Source of the DNA: an uncultured Actinomycetes bacterium
Lineage (GTDB): Bacteria > Actinomycetota > Actinomycetes > Nanopelagicales > Nanopelagicaceae
DNA: 7,688 bases
Reading direction: 5' to 3'
NCBI GenBank assembly: GCA_903932705.1
Contig: CAIZHC010000272.1
Location: 1 to 7,688 of the forward strand
The position numbers and the translations under genes are program-made. Below, piece after piece: positions 1-4,703 of the stretch. The number at the start of each line of letters is the position of its first letter. The stretch's first letter is position 1. The notes below the pieces were generated by a model that searched no databases, was not told the origin of the DNA, and saw only the letters and a program-made list of their open reading frames with translations.

Positions 1-359
1 CAATCACCTTCTTCCATGAGTTAGATAACACTCTCTATTCAGCGGATTCATCCACCTTTATTGGACAAATTTATAGTGATTTCAACCTTGCCAATATTGC
101 CGATGCTGCAAACGCCGGTGGGTACCCACAGCTAAGCGCAGAGGCTGTTATAAAAGCTAACCCGAAGCTCATCTTTTTAGATGACGCCACCTACGGAGAA
201 TCTGCGGCAACAGTCGCAGCTCGCCCAGGTTGGAGCGCCATCTCTGCGGTTAAGAACAAAAGGGTTTTGGCACTTCCCCTTGATATTCCAGATCGTTGGG
301 GGCCTCGCCTTGTTGATTTCTATCGCTACATCGCGCAAGCGATTTCCAAGGTCAATTAA
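1..359 (+). CDS. ABC importer substrate-binding protein (BtuF/FepB-like), C-terminal part
   Basis: This is the 3' end of a gene that enters from the left edge. The open frame covers 118 codons from position 3 to the TAA at 357-359. It is the C-terminal lobe of a periplasmic-type binding protein that captures a metal chelate or cobalamin outside the membrane and delivers it to the permease encoded next. Seen: a helix-rich ending with the class-typical run ARPGWSAISAVKNKRV, then a D-x-x-x-RWGPRLVDF motif and a final amphipathic helix. Upstream, a GGYPQLSAEAVIKANPKLI stretch matches the usual 'S.E.v...nPDlI' segment of BtuF/FecB-type proteins. The N-terminal lobe and signal/lipobox lie outside the window. 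The next gene starts 25 bp downstream, so they very likely share an operon. The substrate (cobalamin, ferric siderophore or heme) cannot be settled from this fragment. Confidence 0.88.
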   Translation, partial: ITFFHELDNTLYSADSSTFIGQIYSDFNLANIADAANAGGYPQLSAEAVIKANPKLIFLDDATYGESAATVAARPGWSAISAVKNKRVLALPLDIPDRWGPRLVDFYRYIAQAISKVN

Positions 360-384
360 CAGCAGCGTGAAATAAGGGTTAGCC

Positions 385-1407
385 ATGAGCACAGAACACG
401 GAGCAATATCCAGAATCTGGAATTGGCGCATCACCGCGTTCTGTGCACTCATTTTGTTGGCGGTGGCCATCATGGCGGTGAGTTTTGGCCCTATCTCAAT
501 TAACTTTTTCAAAGTCTTTAAAACTCTCTTTGATTTACCGGGAGGAAGTACTGGACAAGATCGAACAGTGATTTTGGAACTGCGACTTCCTCGAGTTATT
601 TTGGGAGCACTTGTCGGAGCAGCACTTGCTACTAGTGGCGCGGTCTATCAAACTGTTTTTCATAATCCACTTGCAGATCCCTACTTACTCGGAGCTGCAA
701 GTGGCGCTGGCCTCGGAGCAACAATCGCCCTTACGAGCACGCATCACGACCTGCACGCCGCTCTCCCGATATTCGCTTTTGGTGGTGGAGTACTTGCCGT
801 CTTCACCTCATTTGTGATCTCTGGAAAGTTCTTCGCCGACCCGAACTCCCTCCTTCTCTCTGGAATCGCAGTAGGTTCTTTTGCGACCGCGATTCAAACG
901 TATTTGCAGCAGCGACATAGTGCTGCGCTCCGTCCGGTTTACTCCTGGATTCTTGGAGATCTAACGAGCGCAACATGGAGCGTTGTTGCATGGTCCTCTC
1001 TCTACATCGCTATCGCACTCATCATTCTCTTTACCGTTGCAAAGCAACTCGACGGATTGATGTTGAGCGATGAGGAGGCCTATTCACTAGGAATTAACCC
1101 TAAGAGATTGCGAATTATTGCGGTTGCCGCGGCAACCCTTGCAACAGCTACGGCAGTCTCTGCATCAGGTCTTATTGGATTTGTCGGAATCGTGGTACCC
1201 CACCTTGTGCGTGGGCTCACTCACCGAGTGACAAACCGTTCATTAATATCAATCGCAATGGCTGGAGCAGCGTTTCTCGTCTTGGCGGACCTTGGTGCGC
1301 GCACCTTGCTCTCCCCCGCCGAACTTCCGATTGGCGTAATCACGGCATTTGTCGGAGCGCCATTCTTCTTGGTTGTACTCCGTAACCGCAGAAAGGTCAC
1401 GCAATGA
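385..1407 (+). CDS. FecCD/BtuC-family ABC transporter permease
   Basis: A 340-residue polytopic inner-membrane permease, the usual length for the FecCD/BtuC family. It forms the dimeric channel that passes cobalamin or iron-siderophore handed over by the binding protein. Seen in order: a cytoplasmic start with a first membrane helix (about 17-34), the family motif RLPR (67-70), NPLADPYLLG (94-103) followed by a small-residue AASGAG turn, QTYL (171-174), the cytoplasmic coupling segment SDEEAYSLG (228-236), then GLIGFVGIVVPHLVR (262-276), ADLGAR (301-306), ELPIG (313-317) and GAPFF (324-328). The basic tail RNRRK is consistent with a cytoplasmic C terminus. The ATG at 385 is preceded by a TAAGGG ribosome site (373-378) with six bases of spacing. 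The last four bases overlap the ATPase start (ATGA), implying translational coupling. The family is secure; the substrate is not. Confidence 0.95.
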   Translation: MSTEHGAISRIWNWRITAFCALILLAVAIMAVSFGPISINFFKVFKTLFDLPGGSTGQDRTVILELRLPRVILGALVGAALATSGAVYQTVFHNPLADPYLLGAASGAGLGATIALTSTHHDLHAALPIFAFGGGVLAVFTSFVISGKFFADPNSLLLSGIAVGSFATAIQTYLQQRHSAALRPVYSWILGDLTSATWSVVAWSSLYIAIALIILFTVAKQLDGLMLSDEEAYSLGINPKRLRIIAVAAATLATATAVSASGLIGFVGIVVPHLVRGLTHRVTNRSLISIAMAGAAFLVLADLGARTLLSPAELPIGVITAFVGAPFFLVVLRNRRKVTQ

Positions 1408-2165
1408 CAATCTCGATTACAGACTTAACTGTTCGCTATGGCGAGAAGGTAGTTCTCGACGATATTTCGTTAGATATCCTTCATGGCAAGTGGACCTGTT
1501 TAGTTGGTCCAAATGGCGCTGGTAAGACAACATTCCTTCGTGCACTTCTCGGAATGGCGCCTTACTCCGGGAGCATCAAAGATCGCGGTCACGAAGTATT
1601 TAAAAACCATAAGCGCAATGTCGCTTTCGTTCCGCAATCCCCTCAAATTCCACAAGGAATGACGGTTGCTGAGTATGTAATGCTCGGTCGCTCCAAACGT
1701 GATGGTTGGGGTAACGACTCACTTCTCAGTCGCGAATACGTTCATAAGGTTTTGACACAAACTCACCTCTTTGGAATGCAAACCAATTTGGTCTCTCAAC
1801 TTTCTGGCGGGGAGATGCAACGTGCGTTAATCGCCAGAGCTCTTGCGCAAGAGCCAGAGTTGATCTTGCTTGATGAACCCACCAGCGCCCTAGATTTGCA
1901 TCATCAAATCTCAGTGCTCAACAACATTGAACTACTTAAAGAGAATGGCGTCACCGTAATCTCAACAATGCATGACCTCACTCTCGCTGCAATGTTTGCA
2001 GAAGAGATTGTCGTAATTAAGAATGGAAAGATTTTGCTCTCGGGTGAATCAAATTTGGTAATACATTCCTCTGAACTTAGAAAGGCATATGACAACCGCA
2101 TCGATGTTTACACGCTCGAATCCGGAAGACCTGTGGTGGTTGCCAAGAAGAAAGGTCTCATTTAG
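1404..2165 (+). CDS. ABC transporter ATP-binding protein (BtuD/FecE/FhuC type)
   Basis: A 253-residue cytoplasmic ATPase that powers the importer formed with the preceding permease. All nucleotide-binding motifs are intact: Walker A GPNGAGKT (35-42), Q-loop Q78 in the VPQSPQ stretch, signature LSGGEMQ (133-139), Walker B LILLDEP (153-159), D-loop SALD (161-164) and switch histidine H190 in STMHD. Length and motif spacing are normal for the iron-siderophore/cobalamin group. The start ATG lies within the permease stop (ATGA, 1404-1407), so synthesis of the two subunits is probably coupled. The stop TAG is at 2163-2165 and a small inverted repeat begins two bases later, suggesting that the transport operon ends here. 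Nothing is missing or unusual. Assignment to a particular substrate would depend on the truncated binding protein and on genes left of the window. Confidence 0.95.
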   Translation: MTISITDLTVRYGEKVVLDDISLDILHGKWTCLVGPNGAGKTTFLRALLGMAPYSGSIKDRGHEVFKNHKRNVAFVPQSPQIPQGMTVAEYVMLGRSKRDGWGNDSLLSREYVHKVLTQTHLFGMQTNLVSQLSGGEMQRALIARALAQEPELILLDEPTSALDLHHQISVLNNIELLKENGVTVISTMHDLTLAAMFAEEIVVIKNGKILLSGESNLVIHSSELRKAYDNRIDVYTLESGRPVVVAKKKGLI

Positions 2166-2166
2166 C

Positions 2167-2185
2167 CAGTTTACTATCGAAACTG
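2167..2185 (+). terminator. small hairpin after the transport operon, possible weak terminator
   Basis: The inverted repeat CAGTTT (2167-2172) / AAACTG (2180-2185) encloses a 7-base loop and starts immediately after the ATPase stop. The stem is six base pairs and AT-rich. No real T-tract follows, only TCATTT, so intrinsic termination would be weak. It could instead be an operator for the promoter just downstream. Confidence 0.3.
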
Positions 2186-2213
2186 TCATTTAGGTCACAG
2201 AATGTGTGCTACC

Positions 2214-2241
2214 TTGCCTTTAGACGTAAGTCATCTATAAG
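2214..2241 (+). promoter_or_regulatory. candidate sigma-70-type promoter for the WxL gene pair
   Basis: TTGCCT (2214-2219, four of six matches to TTGACA) and TATAAG (2236-2241, five of six matches to TATAAT) are separated by 16 bases. This is the best -35/-10 pair visible in the leader between the ATPase gene and the WxL gene. Expected transcription start is near 2248. Just upstream, AGGT...ACCT (2192-2195 and 2210-2213) and CACA/TGTG form an imperfect dyad that could be a regulator site; this is pattern only. Confidence 0.4.
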
Positions 2242-2253
2242 GGAATTGCTCGT

Positions 2254-2268
2254 ACGACAGTGAGTCGT
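2254..2268 (+). promoter_or_regulatory. short 5'-leader hairpin
   Basis: ACGAC (2254-2258) and GTCGT (2264-2268) form a 5-bp stem with a 5-base loop, followed by TTT. If the promoter at 2214-2241 is real, this hairpin sits at the extreme 5' end of the WxL transcript. It could stabilise the mRNA or act as a weak attenuator. The stem is short and may be chance. Confidence 0.2.
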
Positions 2269-2321
2269 TTTGAGTTTGTCTGCTGGCCTCGTGGCCTCCC
2301 TTTCATCGAAATGAGCTCCAC

Positions 2322-2408
2322 ATTCTAAAATCACCGAATAAATTCCAAATCCTTACCATTTTGGCTGCACTTGGATTATCACTCCTTGTAGCCGAACAGG
2401 CGCGCGCA
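2322..2408 (+). other. signal-peptide coding segment of the WxL gene, with non-standard start
   Basis: The WxL reading frame is open leftward to 2274. Between 2322 and 2408 it encodes a textbook Sec signal peptide of 29 residues. The n-region carries two lysines (LKSPNKF), a hydrophobic core follows (ILTILAALGLSLLV), and the cleavage site AxA (ARA, then TDV) ends it. No ATG, GTG or TTG lies in frame upstream of 2361. ATT at 2322 is the only candidate start that includes the lysines with a compact n-region, and its ribosome site is poor (ATGAG, 2311-2315). An ATG at 2311 is in another frame and stops after five codons. Either a rare ATT start or an indel near 2325 explains this. Confidence 0.55.
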
Positions 2409-2861
2409 ACAGATGTCACGCTTACAGTTTCAACTCCATCCACTCCTCCGCCAACGGCTGGCAGTCTCACTATCTCCGTCCCAGCCACTTTTAACCTTGG
2501 AACGGCAAGCGCCGGATCAACAATCTCGGTCTCAATGGGCTCAGTGACGGTGGCAGATACCCGCGGAACTTCTGCTGGGTGGACCGTCGGAGTAATCGCG
2601 AGTGCGCTGACAAACACAACCGTCGGAAACACGATCATTCCAACGGCAATGTCATATACCACTGGAGTTATAACACCTTCTGGAACGGTCACCATGGTCG
2701 AGCAAGACCAAACGAACCTAACTGGAGTTGTTCCAGTTGCAACCGCATCACTAGGAAGCGGTCACTTCGGTGCCACTTGGGCACCAACACTTACAGTGGT
2801 CATCCCTTCTGCTGCAGCTGATGGGCTTTATACGGGAACCATCACCCAATCAGTAGCGTAA
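2361..2861 (+). CDS. WxL-like domain surface protein
   Basis: The 2361 TTG is the only standard in-frame start. It gives 166 residues but cuts off the charged part of the signal peptide, so the true N terminus is probably about 13 codons upstream (see 2322-2408). Residue numbers here count from the TTG. After the AxA cleavage site (ARA, 14-16) comes a Thr/Ser/Pro-rich segment. It leads into a beta-rich domain with the landmarks of WxL cell-surface proteins: VTVADTRGTSAGWTV (62-76, W74) and a C-terminal strand block around W140 with TLTVVIPSAAADGLYTGTIT (143-162), ending in QSVA. WxL domains are known, mainly in Firmicutes, as non-covalent cell-wall binding modules that work with a WxLIP partner, and that is the neighbour here. 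The protein is very poor in Lys/Arg and has no Cys. The stop overlaps the next ATG by one base. The specific ligand is unknown. The exact family name rests on motif recognition. Confidence 0.75.
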   Translation: MAALGLSLLVAEQARATDVTLTVSTPSTPPPTAGSLTISVPATFNLGTASAGSTISVSMGSVTVADTRGTSAGWTVGVIASALTNTTVGNTIIPTAMSYTTGVITPSGTVTMVEQDQTNLTGVVPVATASLGSGHFGATWAPTLTVVIPSAAADGLYTGTITQSVA

Positions 2862-2863
2862 TG
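2859..2863 (+). promoter_or_regulatory. TAATG stop/start overlap between WxL and WxLIP frames
   Basis: The WxL stop TAA (2859-2861) shares its last A with the ATG of the next gene (2861-2863). No good Shine-Dalgarno sequence lies in the 15 bases before the ATG, so expression of the second gene probably depends on termination-reinitiation. Both frames are open from 2822 to 2858, the only zone where a -1 shift could fuse the two proteins. I see no canonical X-XXY-YYZ slippery heptamer there. Confidence 0.6.
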
Positions 2864-3520
2864 ACAGGAACCTCTGAAGTTGGAGGGCTAGGAATTCGCA
2901 TATCGCAAATTCCTAGCGCTTCGGCGAATACACCAAATTCTGGAATTTATATCGTGAGTCGATTGCTTCCATCAACTTCAGTCACTCAGCGGCTTGCAGT
3001 TTCTAATTCTTCCAACATAGCTATGCATGTCACCATCTATCCTGGACCTGCAACTAACATCGATGGAATATTCCTTCCGCAGGCTGAGGGAACTTCAAAC
3101 GAGTTAACCTCCTGGACAACGGTCTCACCATCAGTAATTGATCTAGCGCCTAAGAGTTACAAAGAGGTAACAGTCACTATCAATGTTCCGTCCGTAATTA
3201 CTCCAAGTGAAGCATTTGGAGTTATCTGGGCATCGGTTTCAGCTGCACCTGGAGCCTCGGGGATAACAAGCGTTAATCGTGTTGGAATCCGAATGTACGA
3301 CCCCATCGGAAATTTTTCAGCAACTTCCTCGTCTACTCAGAGCAGCCAACCAAGTTGGGTATCTACTCACTCCATCGAAATTGGATGGTCGGCATTTTTC
3401 TTGGTAGCAATTCTTGGATTCGGTTATGCACTATCCCTAGGAGCAAAGAATAAAAGAAGAGCTTCTGTTGCGCAGGTCCCAAAGCAGGACAAGAGTGGAA
3501 AAGATAGAGAGAAGAGTTAA
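2861..3520 (+). CDS. WxLIP (DUF916-like) protein with C-terminal membrane anchor, shortened
   Basis: 219 residues. Positions 10-128 resemble the peptidoglycan-binding-type domain (DUF916, WxLIP) that partners WxL proteins: GIYIVSRLLPSTSVTQRLAVSN (28-49), a W85-containing loop, LAPKSYKEVTVTINVPSVITPSEAFGVIWASV (95-126), then VNRVGIRMYDPIG (138-150), which in longer relatives leads into a second domain (DUF3324). Here that second domain is missing. A Ser/Thr/Gln-rich linker (152-168) goes straight to one membrane helix (about 174-195) and a basic tail (KNKRR onward, 196-219). That layout calls for an extracellular body, a membrane anchor and a cytoplasmic tail. Yet residues 1-9 (MTGTSEVGG) are not a signal peptide and none is encoded upstream in this frame. 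The start overlaps the WxL stop (TAATG). It may be translated as part of a WxL fusion, or be disrupted. It converges with gcvT across 9 bp. Confidence 0.7.
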   Translation: MTGTSEVGGLGIRISQIPSASANTPNSGIYIVSRLLPSTSVTQRLAVSNSSNIAMHVTIYPGPATNIDGIFLPQAEGTSNELTSWTTVSPSVIDLAPKSYKEVTVTINVPSVITPSEAFGVIWASVSAAPGASGITSVNRVGIRMYDPIGNFSATSSSTQSSQPSWVSTHSIEIGWSAFFLVAILGFGYALSLGAKNKRRASVAQVPKQDKSGKDREKS

Positions 3521-3529
3521 CCTATTTAG

Positions 3530-4648
3530 TTAGCGCACGTGCGATGCTACGAAGGGCGGCTTAACCACTTTAACAACGCTGCTTCTGCCCCGTACATCAA
3601 TGGTTAACTCCGCATCAAGTTCAATATCTGGCTTGATTAGTGCCAATCCAATTCCGGTCTTAAGTTTTGGAGAGAATGTTCCGCTGGTCACTTCACCTAC
3701 AACTGCGCCATTGGCATCAAGTACGTTCATGCCGCCGCGAGGAATACCTCGATCTTGCGCAAGCAAACCGCGAAGGATGCGAGGAACTCCGGCTGCCTTC
3801 TCGGCAACGAGAGCATCATGTCCGTGGAAAGCCGCTTTCTTAAGAGCAACTGCCCATCCTGCATTAGCTTGTAACGGCGAGATAGAAAGAGAGAGTTCGT
3901 GACCGTGAAGTGGGTATCCCATTTCGGTGCGCAAGGTGTCGCGGGCGCCAAGACCACAAATTCGACCACCAACTTTTTCGACCGCTGCAACGAGCAACTC
4001 CCAGAGCGGAAGAGTGGATTCCCAGGCAGGGATTAATTCATACCCAAATTCACCCGTGTAACCGGTTCGGCAGATAATGACGGAACCCAACTCCTCGTGG
4101 CCAGGAAGTGTTACTTCAGAGAAGGCCATGTAGTCGAGATCAACGCTCACACCTAAGAGTGCAAGCAATTCCTTGCTCTTAGGTCCTTGAACTGCGAGAA
4201 CGCCAAAATCATGATGTGCGTTCTTTATGCTTAAACCAAGATCATTTGCCCTCTCGAGCACTGCAAAGACCGAGGCGCAATTTGCAGCGTTAGGAACCAA
4301 GAAAAATTTCTCGTCGTCATAGCGATAGATGATGAGATCATCAATTACTCCCCCTGTCTCGTCGCAGAGAAGGTTGTACTGGGCACTGCCATGGCCAATG
4401 CGATCAAGATCGTTGGTGAATATCCGATTGAGGAACATCAGCGCACCGACGCCTGAAACCTCAATCTTGCCGAGGTGCGAAACATCAAAGATTCCGACCG
4501 CTTCACGTACTGCGGTGTGCTCGGCAATCACCCCACCTGCGCTCAACGACCCAACTGCTTTGGGGTACTCAATCGGCATCTGCCATCCACCGAAGTCTGC
4601 GAGTTTTGCGCCTGCGTTTGAATGCCAATCAAAGAGCGGAGATTCCAT
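3530..4648 (-). CDS. gcvT: aminomethyltransferase, glycine cleavage system T-protein
   Basis: A 372-residue cytoplasmic enzyme of normal length. It transfers the methylene group from the aminomethyl-lipoyl arm of H-protein to tetrahydrofolate, giving 5,10-methylene-THF and ammonia. Landmarks in order: SPLFDWH...GAKLADFGGWQMPIEY (3-28), AEHTAVREAVGIFDVSHLGK (42-61, the actinobacterial HLGK form), TNDLDRI (78-84), GGVIDDLIIYR (99-109, where the Asp pair holds the catalytic Asp), RTGYTGEFGYEL (194-205, folate-site region), GLGARDTLRTEMGYPLHGHEL (232-252) and TSGTFSPKLKTGIGLAL (321-337). ATG is at 4648-4646. The codons before it run into an in-frame TAG after three triplets, so no longer start exists. 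There is no Shine-Dalgarno sequence; the ATG directly follows an AT-rich block with TAGGTT, which fits a leaderless transcript. It is divergent from pepA. gcvP and gcvH are not in the window. Confidence 0.96.
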   Translation of the reverse strand: MESPLFDWHSNAGAKLADFGGWQMPIEYPKAVGSLSAGGVIAEHTAVREAVGIFDVSHLGKIEVSGVGALMFLNRIFTNDLDRIGHGSAQYNLLCDETGGVIDDLIIYRYDDEKFFLVPNAANCASVFAVLERANDLGLSIKNAHHDFGVLAVQGPKSKELLALLGVSVDLDYMAFSEVTLPGHEELGSVIICRTGYTGEFGYELIPAWESTLPLWELLVAAVEKVGGRICGLGARDTLRTEMGYPLHGHELSLSISPLQANAGWAVALKKAAFHGHDALVAEKAAGVPRILRGLLAQDRGIPRGGMNVLDANGAVVGEVTSGTFSPKLKTGIGLALIKPDIELDAELTIDVRGRSSVVKVVKPPFVASHVR

Positions 4649-4703
4649 ATATATAACCTATCCCAAAGTGGAACGCGGGTGGCGAAGGTGAGAGAATGGC
4701 GAA
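4649..4703. promoter_or_regulatory. divergent gcvT/pepA intergenic control region
   Basis: These 55 bases separate two outward-facing start codons and must hold at least part of both promoters unless pepA is read from inside gcvT. On the minus strand, TAGGTT (4660-4655) lies six bases before the gcvT ATG. This is a good -10 position for a leaderless message, but no convincing -35 accompanies it. On the plus strand, TATAAC (4652-4657) could be a -10 for pepA, overlapping the gcvT -10 on the opposite strand. GAAGGTGAGAG (4684-4694) supplies the pepA ribosome site. Confidence 0.4.

Noticed and set aside
1..384. Cobalamin riboswitch near the importer
   Set aside because: The 5' end of the importer operon is outside the window, and the 25-base gap before the permease is too short to hold one.
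177..512. 111-codon minus-strand reading frame across the binding protein / permease junction
   Set aside because: It is antisense to the clear binding-protein tail and permease start, has no recognisable domain, and is explained as a shadow frame.
2190..2215. Possible iron-box (DtxR/IdeR) operator, TTAGGT...CTACCT
   Set aside because: The half-sites resemble TTAGGT/ACCTAA, but their separation is several bases longer than the 19-bp DtxR-type operator and the centre does not match.
2239..2302. Long-range pairing AAGGGA (2239-2244) with TCCCTT (2297-2302)
   Set aside because: The left arm overlaps the proposed -10 element and would not be in the transcript. Six base pairs across 50 bases are easily chance.
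2303..2695. 130-codon minus-strand frame opposite the WxL gene
   Set aside because: It is Val/Thr/Pro-rich because it mirrors the repetitive Thr/Ser/Val codons of the sense gene. It has no ribosome site or domain; the sense frame has a signal peptide and domain motifs.
2579..2821. 80-codon plus-strand frame inside the WxL gene, in the same frame as the WxLIP gene
   Set aside because: Considered as an upstream part of the WxLIP gene carrying a signal peptide. The composition (His/Asn/Arg-rich, several Cys) is typical of an out-of-frame read, it has no hydrophobic segment, and it ends at TGA 2819-2821 before the WxLIP ATG.
2822..2861. Programmed -1 frameshift slippery site joining WxL and WxLIP
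   Set aside because: No X-XXY-YYZ heptamer in the correct phase was found in the only zone open in both frames. A fusion by this classical mechanism is therefore not supported, although an indel or reinitiation remains possible.
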